From an uncultured Bariatricus sp. (GTDB taxonomy: Bacteria; Bacillota; Clostridia; Lachnospirales; Lachnospiraceae), in assembly GCA_934307065.1 (NCBI GenBank), contig CAKRCD010000021.1, positions 1-34,855 of the forward strand: 34,855 nt of DNA, in the 5' to 3' direction. The position numbers were made by a program, and so were the translations under genes. The notes under the pieces are model-generated. The model was given only the letters and a program-made list of their open reading frames with translations, was not told where the DNA came from and searched no databases. This document shows, piece by piece, positions 8,773-17,437 of this stretch (within the stretch, counting starts at the first letter, position 1; each line of letters begins with the position of its first letter).

Positions 8773-11298
8773 ATGGGTACATATGGATATATTTCAATGA
8801 TTGCCATGTTGTGTTATGGCTTCATGTTGTTGATGTTTCTTACAGCAAAGAGAAATAAACTGGTTAACAGCTTTTTGCTTGTGCTGATTGGTTTGATTTT
8901 GTGGACAGGTGGTTCACTTTTTATGCGTGCAGAGATGTGGCCGAATTACGTCTTTTGGTTTCAGGTGTCATTGTTGGGCATTCTTTTATTACCATATGCA
9001 TATTATTGTTTTATTTTAAATTTCGGTGGCATTACAGAATATGTACCCGGGAGAATTTATCTAATCATTATGCTGACCTGTTTTTTTATTAATGCTGTCA
9101 GTGGAAAATTGTTAAAATGTCCTGATTTGGTAGAAAAAAATGGTGTGCCTACTTTTGTGTATGATGTGCAATTACCGGTTGTGGTATTTTTTGCTGTTGC
9201 AGCTGTTTTTCTGCTGCACCTGTTTCGCATTCTGATAAAAATCTGTAAAGGCAATCCACATATGAAGCACCAGTATGAACCGATAGTGGCGGGAATCCTG
9301 TTGTTGTTTGTGGGAAATATGTTACTAGGTCTTCCTTTATTTGAGGGGTTTCCAATTGACATTTTAAGTGGACTTTTTAATGTTTTTTTACTGTTCTATG
9401 CACTGATAAGAAGACGTTTATTCCAATTACAGATGCTGGCCTCATCCAGTCTTTGCTATGGGATAGGATTGCTTTTTTCAGTTGTGGCATTTTTAAATAT
9501 TGCGCCATATTTTCGTAATGATATAAGCCCATATATCTCTGCAGATTCATCCGTGTATTCTTTAATTCTGGCTCTTGTTTTTTTGGTAATTTATGCTTCT
9601 TTTACTTATTTGTGGAAAATTCTTGTAAACAACGTGTTTGTAAAAGAAGAATTGCATCAGGCAGAGAAGATTAAGGAATATAACTCAGCGGTTTCGAAGA
9701 CTCTGGATTTGCAGATAATTATGGATGAAACGATTCGTGTCATAAAAGAAGTGATGGATGCAGGGAGCATTTATATTTGTATGCAAGAGTCTCCGGGACA
9801 ACCATACAAGGGAGTATATAGTGACAAACCTCTGAATGATCTGACCTTTTCACTAGAAGCAGAGAATCCATTGGTACTCTGGCTTGCTGAAAATGAAGAA
9901 CCACTCGTATATCGGGAATTCCGTTATACAGTAGAATATAAGTCGATGTGGGAAAGTGAAAAGCATCAGTTGGATAAGATGGGAATATGTTGCTGTCTGG
10001 GCTTGAAAGATGGGTTGAATTTAACGGGAATTGTTTTAATATCTTCAACACATGGAAGAAAACATATTATGTATGATGAATTGCAGCAGATGTCCTCAAT
10101 TTCGGCAGTTGCATCAATAGCCATGAAAAATGCAAGCTTATATGAGCAGGCGTGTATTGAAGCAAGGACGGATGAGATGACAGGTCTCTTGAACCGTAAA
10201 TATTTTTATGAAGTATTGTCCCAGGAATTTGAGGAAAATAATGATGCATCAATCGCACTTGCGATTATCAATGTTGACGATTTTAAATTATATAATCAGT
10301 TGTATGGGATTAAGGAAGGAGACAGATGCCTGAAACGTATTGCGGATATTATCCGGAGCAGTGTTGGAGATTGCGGATATACCGCACGATACAGCGGGAA
10401 AGAATTTGCAATCTTACTTCCAGGATATGACATATATTCAGCAAGAAATCTGATAGAATCTATTTCCAGACAGATTTATGATATGAATAGCCGCGATACA
10501 GATGTAAAGTTAAAGGCAGTAACAGTAAGTGCCGGGATTAGTGCGACTCCATATGCGGTAAAAACAATGAAAGAACTGATAGAAGCGGTTGATTTGGCTG
10601 TTTATCATGTAAAACATAGTGGGAAGAATGGAATTCAGGTGTTTGATACTGTTTTTCGAAATAACAGTGAAAGAGAAAATAATATTGACAGAGCAGACAT
10701 TTATCAGGAATATGAGGCGACGATTTATGCACTCACGGCAGCAATAGATGCAAAAGATCATTATACCTTTAGCCATTCGAATAATGTGGCATATTATGCG
10801 ACCAGTCTGGCAGAATACATTGGATTACATAATGATATAATTGAAATCATTCGACAGGCAGCACTGCTTCATGATGTTGGGAAGATTGGAATACCTGAGA
10901 GTATTTTGAATAAGTCAGGAAAACTTACTGATGAGGAGTATGAGGTTATTAAAGGTCACGTAGAGGCTTCCATAGATATTATACGCCATCTGCCGTCTCT
11001 GGATTATGTTATTCCGGCTGTTATCGGACACCACGAGCGATATGATGGCAAAGGTTATCCACGTAGGATTGCCGGTGAAGATATTCCTGTGACAGCGCGC
11101 ATTCTGTGCATCGCGGATTGTTTTGATGCCATGACTTCAAAGAGATGCTATAAAGAGGCAATTTCAGTCGAAGAGGCAAAGCGAAGACTGCTTGCAGGAG
11201 CAGGTACCCAATTTGATCCGAACATTGTGCAGAGTTTTGTGCATTGTCTGGAGAGTGGAAGGATTAAACTGATTGACACAGAATATAGTGTAAAATAA
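8773..11298 (+). CDS. Membrane sensor with GAF-like, degenerate GGDEF and HD-GYP domains
   Basis: The protein has 841 residues. The first ~290 form eight or more hydrophobic segments, like the multi-TM sensor region seen at the N-terminus of some histidine kinases. A GAF-like domain follows (about 300-460). A GGDEF-type domain starts with DEMTGLLNRKYF near 467, but its active-site loop reads RYSGKEF (539-545) instead of RYGGDEF, so cyclase activity is unlikely. The C-terminal HD-GYP phosphodiesterase domain is intact: HDVGKIGIP at 700-708 and HHERYDGKGYP at 753-763. Such domains hydrolyse cyclic di-GMP (or related dinucleotides). The most likely role is a membrane-bound, ligand-tuned phosphodiesterase. 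It is the last gene of the operon, 27 bases after the GH3-like gene, and is followed by a terminator. Confidence 0.9.
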   Translation: MGTYGYISMIAMLCYGFMLLMFLTAKRNKLVNSFLLVLIGLILWTGGSLFMRAEMWPNYVFWFQVSLLGILLLPYAYYCFILNFGGITEYVPGRIYLIIMLTCFFINAVSGKLLKCPDLVEKNGVPTFVYDVQLPVVVFFAVAAVFLLHLFRILIKICKGNPHMKHQYEPIVAGILLLFVGNMLLGLPLFEGFPIDILSGLFNVFLLFYALIRRRLFQLQMLASSSLCYGIGLLFSVVAFLNIAPYFRNDISPYISADSSVYSLILALVFLVIYASFTYLWKILVNNVFVKEELHQAEKIKEYNSAVSKTLDLQIIMDETIRVIKEVMDAGSIYICMQESPGQPYKGVYSDKPLNDLTFSLEAENPLVLWLAENEEPLVYREFRYTVEYKSMWESEKHQLDKMGICCCLGLKDGLNLTGIVLISSTHGRKHIMYDELQQMSSISAVASIAMKNASLYEQACIEARTDEMTGLLNRKYFYEVLSQEFEENNDASIALAIINVDDFKLYNQLYGIKEGDRCLKRIADIIRSSVGDCGYTARYSGKEFAILLPGYDIYSARNLIESISRQIYDMNSRDTDVKLKAVTVSAGISATPYAVKTMKELIEAVDLAVYHVKHSGKNGIQVFDTVFRNNSERENNIDRADIYQEYEATIYALTAAIDAKDHYTFSHSNNVAYYATSLAEYIGLHNDIIEIIRQAALLHDVGKIGIPESILNKSGKLTDEEYEVIKGHVEASIDIIRHLPSLDYVIPAVIGHHERYDGKGYPRRIAGEDIPVTARILCIADCFDAMTSKRCYKEAISVEEAKRRLLAGAGTQFDPNIVQSFVHCLESGRIKLIDTEYSVK

Positions 11299-11304
11299 AA
11301 TGAG

Positions 11305-11368
11305 AAAAGGATGGCCGGCATCAATCTTTTTTACTTTTTTATGTAAAAAGGTTGACGGCATCCTTTTT
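11305..11368 (+). terminator. Terminator of the methyltransferase-GH3-HD-GYP operon
   Basis: AAAAGGATG (11305-11313) pairs with CATCCTTTT ending near 11367, with further pairing CCG/CGG and TCAA/TTGA inside after small bulges. An inner A/T hairpin lies near 11327-11349, and TTTTT at 11364-11368 closes the element. Its 3' arm overlaps the -35 region of the next promoter. Confidence 0.75.
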
Positions 11369-11380
11369 GCGTGGTAGGAT
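11352..11380 (+). promoter_or_regulatory. Promoter of the lysine-riboswitch transport operon
   Basis: TTGACG at 11352-11357, 17 bases, then TAGGAT at 11375-11380. The predicted start near 11387 lies about ten bases before the riboswitch P1 stem. The -35 hexamer is inside the preceding terminator. Confidence 0.65.
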
Positions 11381-11396
11381 AAAGCCAATTGAATCA

Positions 11397-11564
11397 CTGG
11401 ATAGAGGCGCGGTACACATGAGTATCACTTAGTAAAGGCCAGGCAGCCGCTTGGTGAGAAAGGGAAGACCGCCGAAGTTGTAGAGGTGGCCTGCATTTCT
11501 ACGACTGGGTCGTCAGAGAATATCTGCCGGACTGTCACAGAGGAATTTGTGAAGCGCTATCGTT
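11397..11564 (+). ncRNA. Lysine riboswitch (L-box) aptamer
   Basis: Conserved L-box blocks occur in the right order: GATAGAGGCGCGG (from 11400), GAGTATC, AAAGGGAAGACCGCCGAAG (ending 11477), CTGGGTCGTCAGAG (from 11505) and CCGGACTGTCACAG (from 11528). The closing stem P1 forms between GATAG (11400-11404) and CTATC (11557-11561), with GCGC pairing adjacent. A GTAGA/TCTAC arm (near 11480-11502) gives one of the five helices. Known L-box RNAs bind lysine and switch off downstream genes for its synthesis or uptake. Here the output is a terminator 55 bases downstream, ahead of an amino-acid ABC transporter. Confidence 0.92.
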
Positions 11565-11618
11565 GACTGTTAATTTTTATTCATATTTATGAATGAAATT
11601 TTAGCAATGAACAATTTT

Positions 11619-11645
11619 AAACCGCTTGCAAAGCGGTTTTTTTAG
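11619..11645 (+). terminator. Riboswitch-controlled attenuator terminator
   Basis: AAACCGCTT (11619-11627) and AAGCGGTTT (11631-11639) form a 9-bp stem with a 3-base loop, followed by a run of T to about 11644. It lies between the lysine aptamer and the first transporter gene, the position of an expression platform. A competing A/T hairpin (around 11571-11604, core ATTCAT/ATGAAT) may take part in antitermination. Confidence 0.85.
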
Positions 11646-11696
11646 TTTCAAATGAATTACCCGTATCCAGAAAATAAAAAGAAAGGGAGAAACATT

Positions 11697-12608
11697 ATGA
11701 AAATGAGAAAAGCAATGGGTGTATTTCTTGCACTCGCAATGACAGTAAGTTTAACAGCTTGCGGAGGAGGAAACTCCAACACAGAGGACACAAAGACAAA
11801 TACTGAGACAAAGACAGAGAATGAACTCAGTATTCCCGGAACAGAAGATGGAGTCTTGACAGTTGGAATGGAATGCCAGTATGCACCATACAACTGGACA
11901 CAGCTTAATGATGACAATGGAGCTGTTCCGATTGCAAATAATCCGGGTTCTTATGCAAACGGATACGATGTTATGATTGCAAAACAGATTTGTGAAAAAT
12001 ATGGATGGGAACTGGAAATTATGGCATTAGAATGGGGCGGACTTACACCGGCTTTAAATGCAGGACAGATTGATGTTGCAATTGCGGGTCAGTCTATGAC
12101 AGCAGAACGTATGGCAGAAGTGGATATGGCAGGTCCATACTACTATGCAACAATTGTTTGTCTTACTACAAAGACAAGTGACAATGCAAGTGCAAAGTCA
12201 ATTCAGGATTTAAAAGGAAACTGTACAGCACAGACAGGTACAATCTGGTATAACTCATGTCTGCCACAGATTGAAGGCGCAAATATTCAGGCAGCTGCTG
12301 AAACAGCACCGGCTATGATTATGGCACTGGAAAGCGGAACCGTTGATTTTGTTTGTACAGACCTGCCGACAGCTACCGCAGCCGCAGCTAAGAATTCTAA
12401 TTTAGTTGTTCTTAATTTCTCTGGCACAGATGGAGATTTCCAGTTTGCTGATGATGCAGAACGTGCAGAGAATGTAAATATTGGCGTTTCTGTAAAACAG
12501 GGTAACAGTGAATTACAGAAAGCAATCAATGATGTATTATCTGGTATGGGAGAAGACGAATTTAACAAATTAATGGACAAAGCAATTTCTATCCAGCCAG
12601 AAGTTTAA
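11697..12608 (+). CDS. Amino-acid ABC transporter substrate-binding lipoprotein (family 3), probably lysine
   Basis: The 303-residue protein begins with a lipoprotein signal: basic KMRK, a hydrophobic core, and lipobox LTAC with Cys22, so it should be anchored to the outer face of the membrane. A Thr/Asn/Glu linker follows. The mature part has the family 3 solute-binding opening LTVGMECQYAPYNW and the paired motifs GYDVMIAKQI and LNAGQIDVAIAGQSMTAERM, then DLKGNCTAQTGTIW and ALESGTVDFVCTDLP. The start at 11697 is preferred over an in-frame ATG at 11652 because AAGGGAGA lies seven bases upstream and the signal peptide then begins correctly. The upstream lysine riboswitch suggests lysine as substrate. 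That assignment is inference. Confidence 0.93.
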   Translation: MKMRKAMGVFLALAMTVSLTACGGGNSNTEDTKTNTETKTENELSIPGTEDGVLTVGMECQYAPYNWTQLNDDNGAVPIANNPGSYANGYDVMIAKQICEKYGWELEIMALEWGGLTPALNAGQIDVAIAGQSMTAERMAEVDMAGPYYYATIVCLTTKTSDNASAKSIQDLKGNCTAQTGTIWYNSCLPQIEGANIQAAAETAPAMIMALESGTVDFVCTDLPTATAAAAKNSNLVVLNFSGTDGDFQFADDAERAENVNIGVSVKQGNSELQKAINDVLSGMGEDEFNKLMDKAISIQPEV

Positions 12609-12638
12609 TTGTGTGATTAGGGAAGGAATTATACGGAA

Positions 12639-13490
12639 ATGGATAAATTGATAAAATTAACGGATGATGTGGCTAAGCTTTGGACGAATTATTCTTCCGC
12701 TTATCTGACAGGTGTTCGTAATACCTTGATTCTTGCAATTGTGGCAACTGTAATCGGATGTATTATCGGACTGGCATGTGGAATCTTAAATACCATTCCA
12801 TATTCAAAGCAGGATAATATTGTGAAACGGTTTTTCCTGAAACTGATTCGTGTGATTATTCGAATCTATGTAGAAGTATTCCGAGGAACACCTATGGTGC
12901 TTCAGGCAACTTTCATCTACTTTGGTTTACCGTATTTCACAGATGCACAGATGCAGTTCAAGGGCTATAGCGGAATGTGGATCGCAGCGATTATCGTTGT
13001 ATCGATTAATACAGGTGCCTACATGGCAGAATCTGTCCGTGGAGGAATCATGTCAGTGGATTCCGGTCAGACAGAAGGTGCTAAGGCAATCGGTATGACA
13101 CATGTTCAGACTATGTTATATGTAGTGTTACCGCAGGCAATCCGTAACATCATTCCGCAGATTGGCAATAACTTTATTATCAATATCAAGGATACTTCCG
13201 TTATGTTCGTTATCGGATTTATGGATTTCTTTGCACAGCATAGAAATATCATTGGTGTAAATAATATGAACTTCCCATCAGCAACGATTGAAATGATTGG
13301 ATATCTTTGTCTGACACTGATTGCATCCTTCTTACTCCGTGCACTGGAGAAGAAAATGGATGGTTCTGACAGTTATGAACTGGTGCAGGATGATCAGCTT
13401 GTGATGGCAGCAGGTACATACAGTCATCCGAACAGAGGAAATATTTTTGAAGAAAACAGTAGAGAGTATGACGGAAAGGGGGAGAACTAA
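12639..13490 (+). CDS. Amino-acid ABC transporter permease (HisM/GlnP type)
   Basis: The protein has 283 residues with an amphipathic N-terminus, then [20 protein letters not shown], typical of the His/Glu/Gln/Arg/opine permease family, and about five membrane segments. The coupling EAA-like loop reads [20 protein letters not shown] (near residues 147-166), followed by [14 protein letters not shown]. The FRGTPMVLQ motif near residues 86-94 is also family-typical. About 35 polar residues at the C-terminus extend beyond the usual end. The gene starts 30 bases after the binding-protein gene and its stop is one base before the ATPase start, so the three are translationally close and transcribed together under the lysine riboswitch. 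Confidence 0.95.
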   Translation: MDKLIKLTDDVAKLWTNYSSAYLTGVRNTLILAIVATVIGCIIGLACGILNTIPYSKQDNIVKRFFLKLIRVIIRIYVEVFRGTPMVLQATFIYFGLPYFTDAQMQFKGYSGMWIAAIIVVSINTGAYMAESVRGGIMSVDSGQTEGAKAIGMTHVQTMLYVVLPQAIRNIIPQIGNNFIINIKDTSVMFVIGFMDFFAQHRNIIGVNNMNFPSATIEMIGYLCLTLIASFLLRALEKKMDGSDSYELVQDDQLVMAAGTYSHPNRGNIFEENSREYDGKGEN

Positions 13491-13491
13491 T

Positions 13492-14232
13492 ATGGGAGAA
13501 GCAATCCTGCAAATCAACCATTTGTCCAAGGCATTTGGAAGCAATGTAGTACTGAAAGATATTGATTTTACAGTAGAAAAGGGAGATGTCATCTCTATTA
13601 TTGGTGCTTCCGGTTCCGGAAAGTCTACGTTGCTCCGGTGTATTAATTTACTGGAGACACCTACATCAGGCGAAGTGCTTTATCATGGAAGTGATGTAAC
13701 GGGACACAGGGTAGATGTACCAGAGTACCGTTCTCATGTCGGAATGGTATTTCAGTCCTTTAATCTATTTAATAATATGACGGTATTGGAAAACTGTATG
13801 GTTGGACAAATAAGAGTCCTGAAAAAGAGCAAAGAAGAAGCAAGAAAAACAGCTATGTACTATCTTCAGAAGGTTGGAATGGCTCCATATATCAATGCCA
13901 GACCAAAGCAGATATCTGGTGGACAAAAGCAGCGTGTTGCGATTGCCAGAGCACTGGCCATGCATCCGGAGGTACTGCTGTTTGATGAACCTACATCGGC
14001 ACTGGATCCGGAAATGGTGGGAGAAGTTTTAAACGTTATGCAGGCATTAGCAAAAGAAGGAATGACCATGCTCGTTGTAACCCACGAAATGGCTTTCGCT
14101 CGTGATGTCAGCAGCCGTGTTGTTTATATGAAAGAAGGGGTTATCTGCGAACAGGGCTCTCCAAGCCAAGTGTTTGGAAATCCTCAGCGTCAGGAGACAA
14201 AAGATTTCTTATCAAGATTTCATAACGCATAG
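13492..14232 (+). CDS. Amino-acid ABC transporter ATP-binding protein (GlnQ/HisP type)
   Basis: The protein has 246 residues. It shows Walker [10 protein letters not shown] (near 36-44), the Q-loop [10 protein letters not shown] (near 83-92), signature [14 protein letters not shown] (near 142-155), Walker [15 protein letters not shown] (near 161-174) and the switch His in VVTHEM (near 194-199). It powers the permease encoded just upstream. The start at 13492 is chosen because GGGGGAGAA sits eight bases upstream, within the end of the permease gene; an in-frame start at 13447 would overlap the permease by 44 bases and has no ribosome site. A terminator follows. Confidence 0.96.
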   Translation: MGEAILQINHLSKAFGSNVVLKDIDFTVEKGDVISIIGASGSGKSTLLRCINLLETPTSGEVLYHGSDVTGHRVDVPEYRSHVGMVFQSFNLFNNMTVLENCMVGQIRVLKKSKEEARKTAMYYLQKVGMAPYINARPKQISGGQKQRVAIARALAMHPEVLLFDEPTSALDPEMVGEVLNVMQALAKEGMTMLVVTHEMAFARDVSSRVVYMKEGVICEQGSPSQVFGNPQRQETKDFLSRFHNA

Positions 14233-14273
14233 TTCGATGGTATATTATTTTCAAGTTCATATAGGATTATTTC

Positions 14274-14308
14274 AAAGGCAGATTGCGAAAATGCGGTCTG
14301 CCTTTTTT
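14274..14308 (+). terminator. Terminator of the amino-acid transporter operon
   Basis: AAAGGCAGA (14274-14282) pairs with TCTGCCTTT (from 14297), extended inward by TTGC/GCGG with wobble pairs, followed by a run of T to 14308. Confidence 0.88.
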
Positions 14309-14354
14309 CAATATTGTGCGTGCGAAAGCCAGATGCACCTTTTTGAGTTGCTAC

Positions 14355-14383
14355 TTGTATCAAATGCAAATCAAGTGTAAAAT
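14355..14383 (+). promoter_or_regulatory. Promoter of the M16C peptidase gene
   Basis: TTGTAT at 14355-14360, 17 bases, then TAAAAT at 14378-14383. The predicted start of transcription is about 35 bases before the ATG at 14424. Confidence 0.6.
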
Positions 14384-14423
14384 ATAAATTACGAGATTGA
14401 AAATGATTTGGAGGAAACTGCGA

Positions 14424-17348
14424 ATGAATTTGATGAAGCTTGATGCATACGAAGTGATGTTGCAGAAAGAATTAAAAGATTTGCAATCAGAAGGGATTTT
14501 GCTGAAACACAAGAAGAGTGGCGCAAGAATTCTGCTGGTTTCAAACGATGATGAGAATAAAGTATTTACAATCGGATTTCGGACACCCGTAGATAACAGT
14601 ACCGGAGTTCCTCATATTATAGAACATACGGTGCTTTGCGGTTCCGATAAGTTTCCGGCAAAAGACCCATTTGTGGAATTGGTAAAGGGTTCTTTGAATA
14701 CCTTTTTAAATGCCATGACTTACCCGGATAAGACCGTGTATCCGGTTGCAAGCTGCAATGACAAGGATTTCCAAAATTTGATGGATGTGTATATGGATGC
14801 AGTTTTCCATCCGAATATTTATAAGCACGAAGAAATTTTCCGTCAAGAAGGATGGAGCTACCATCTCGATGAGGAAGACGGAGAACTGACTTACAATGGT
14901 GTGGTTTACAATGAGATGAAGGGGGCATTTTCATCCCCGGACGGCGTTCTGGACAGAATGATCCTGAATTCCTTGTTTCCAGATACGACTTATGCTAATG
15001 AGTCGGGCGGAGACCCGGATGTAATCCCGGAACTTTCTTATGAAGATTATCTGGAATTCCATCGTACTTATTACCACCCGTCAAACAGTTATATTTATCT
15101 GTATGGTAATATGGATATGGAAGAAAAATTAAAATGGCTGGATAAAGAATATTTGTGCAAATATGATACCAAAGAAGTACATTCGGAAATAGGATTCCAA
15201 CAGCCATTTGATAAAATGCATGAGATTTTCGCAAAATACTCGATTTCTACCAGTGAATCGGAAGAAGATAACACATATCTTGCTTATAACAAAGTAGTGG
15301 GAACCAGTCTGGACAAGGAACTTTGTCTTGCCTTTGACATTCTGGATTACGCACTTTTGTCTGCACCGGGAGCTCCACTGAAGAAAGCACTCATGGACGC
15401 AGGAATCGGAAACGATATTTCCGGCTCTTATGACAGCTCTACCTATCAGCCAATCTTTTCGATTGTTGCGAAGAATGCCAATGCGGAGCAGAAAGAAGCG
15501 TTTGTAGAAGTGATTGAATCTACCTTACGTGGAATCGTGGAAAATGGAATCGATAAGAAAGCATTGGAAGCCGGAATTAATTACAATGAATTTCGGTATA
15601 GAGAAGCCGATTTCGGTGGATATCCGAAAGGACTAATCTATGGATTGCAGATGTTTGACAGTTGGCTTTATGATGAAATGCAGCCATTTATGCACGTAGA
15701 ATCATTAGAAACCTTTTCGTTTCTTAAAGAACAGATAAATGGAAGATATTTTGAAAATCTGATTCAGAAGTATTTGTTAGATAATACACATGGCACTATT
15801 GTAGTGGTTGTTCCGGAAAGAGGACTGACTGCAAAACTGGATGCGGAATTGAAAGAAAAATTGCAGGCATATAAGGAATCTTTAAGTAAAGAAGAGGTTC
15901 GCGCACTTGTAGAAAATACTGCAAAGCTGGAAGCCTATCAGGAAGAACCGTCCGCACCGGAAGATATTGAGAAGATTCCAATGCTGGAAAGAAAAGATAT
16001 TTCCACAGAGATTGCACCGATTTATAATGAAGAACTGACACTTGCAGGTGTGCCGGTGGTATTCCATGAAATTGAGACTAATGGAATCGGTTATCTGGAA
16101 TTGATGTTTGATTTGTCTGGAATTCCGGAAGAACTACTTCCATATGCAGGTGTGTTACAGGCAGTGCTTGGAATTATTGATACGGAACACTATGAATACA
16201 GTGAGCTTTTTAATGAAATCAATGTGCATACAGGGGGAATCGGAACCTCTTTGGAACTTTATACGGATGTGACTAAGGCAAAAGAAAAAGCGTTCCGCGC
16301 AACCTTTGAAATAAAGACCAAGGCTCTCTATGACAAGATTCCATTTGCACTTCAGATGATGATGGAGATTCTGACAACTTCTAAGTTAGAAGATGAGAAG
16401 CGTCTGAAAGAAATCATTGCAATGAATGTATCCAGATTACAGATGAAGTTTTTATCATCCGGACACGTTGTTGCGGCTATGCGGGCAATGTCTTACTGCT
16501 CGCCGATTTCAAAATTCAAAGAACTGACTTCGGGTGTAGAGTATTATAGATTTTTGAGTAAATTAAATGATAACTTTGAAAATGAAAAGGAAACTTTAAT
16601 AGAAAACTTGAAGAAACTTGCACAGATGATTTTCAGCAAAGGCAATATGATGGTTAGTTATACCGCTACCCAAGAAGGACTTAACGGACTGGAGGCAGAA
16701 CTTGCCAAGGTGCATGAAGGCTTGTATGAAGCACAGAAGGAAGAACATAGATGTGTGATTTATTGTGAAAAGATGAATGAAGGATTCCAGACTTCATCTA
16801 AAGTACAGTTTGTGGCACAGGCCGGGAATTTCATGGATGCAGGTAAAGAATATCATGGAGCACTTCAGATACTGAAGGTAATTATGAGCTATGAATATCT
16901 ATGGAACAATATTCGTGTGAAAGGCGGTGCTTATGGATGTATGTCGAATTTCAACCGGATTGGAGAAGGATATTTTGTATCTTATCGTGACCCGAATCTG
17001 AAGAAAACACTGGACGTATATGCTGGAGTTCCTGAATACTTGAAGAACTTTACCGTCAGTGAACGTGATATGACAAAATATATTATTGGTACAATCAGCA
17101 ATATTGACCAGCCAATGACTCCGGCGGCCAAAGGTGACCGTTCTATGAATCTTTACATGAATCATCTGACGGAAGAGATGATTCGGGAAGAACGGATGCA
17201 GATTCTCGGGGCAACCCAGGAAGATATCCGTAATCTGGCAGCGATTGCAGAGGCAGTTCTGGAGTGCCACCAGATTTGCGTAATAGGAAATGAAGAAAAG
17301 ATTGATGAAGAGAAAGATGTGTTTGGAGAAGTAACTGCGTTGTTCTAG
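14424..17348 (+). CDS. Zinc metallopeptidase, M16C (presequence protease/insulinase-like) family
   Basis: The 974-residue length fits single-chain M16C enzymes, which enclose and degrade short unfolded peptides. The inverted zinc motif HIIEH is at residues 64-68, and the third zinc ligand is expected at Glu164 in VVYNEMKGAFSSP. GSLNTFLNAMTYPDKTVYPV near 91-110 is strongly family-typical. The second half (from about 530) is the inactive M16 homology half, with RVKGGAYG near 833, part of the substrate-contacting R/Y motif. There is no signal peptide, so it is cytoplasmic. The start at 14424 follows TTGGAGG at 14408-14414; an in-frame ATG at 14397 lies upstream of that ribosome site and is rejected. 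It probably recycles peptides, in keeping with the Opp importer and M18 peptidase in the window. Confidence 0.95.
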   Translation: MNLMKLDAYEVMLQKELKDLQSEGILLKHKKSGARILLVSNDDENKVFTIGFRTPVDNSTGVPHIIEHTVLCGSDKFPAKDPFVELVKGSLNTFLNAMTYPDKTVYPVASCNDKDFQNLMDVYMDAVFHPNIYKHEEIFRQEGWSYHLDEEDGELTYNGVVYNEMKGAFSSPDGVLDRMILNSLFPDTTYANESGGDPDVIPELSYEDYLEFHRTYYHPSNSYIYLYGNMDMEEKLKWLDKEYLCKYDTKEVHSEIGFQQPFDKMHEIFAKYSISTSESEEDNTYLAYNKVVGTSLDKELCLAFDILDYALLSAPGAPLKKALMDAGIGNDISGSYDSSTYQPIFSIVAKNANAEQKEAFVEVIESTLRGIVENGIDKKALEAGINYNEFRYREADFGGYPKGLIYGLQMFDSWLYDEMQPFMHVESLETFSFLKEQINGRYFENLIQKYLLDNTHGTIVVVVPERGLTAKLDAELKEKLQAYKESLSKEEVRALVENTAKLEAYQEEPSAPEDIEKIPMLERKDISTEIAPIYNEELTLAGVPVVFHEIETNGIGYLELMFDLSGIPEELLPYAGVLQAVLGIIDTEHYEYSELFNEINVHTGGIGTSLELYTDVTKAKEKAFRATFEIKTKALYDKIPFALQMMMEILTTSKLEDEKRLKEIIAMNVSRLQMKFLSSGHVVAAMRAMSYCSPISKFKELTSGVEYYRFLSKLNDNFENEKETLIENLKKLAQMIFSKGNMMVSYTATQEGLNGLEAELAKVHEGLYEAQKEEHRCVIYCEKMNEGFQTSSKVQFVAQAGNFMDAGKEYHGALQILKVIMSYEYLWNNIRVKGGAYGCMSNFNRIGEGYFVSYRDPNLKKTLDVYAGVPEYLKNFTVSERDMTKYIIGTISNIDQPMTPAAKGDRSMNLYMNHLTEEMIREERMQILGATQEDIRNLAAIAEAVLECHQICVIGNEEKIDEEKDVFGEVTALF

Positions 17349-17437
17349 TCCGGTGTTGGCTGCGTCAGCATTTTTGACCGGCCAGTGATTTCGGACAGTC
17401 AATGATTCCAGGCATAAGAAAGAACATGAGGGAGAGA

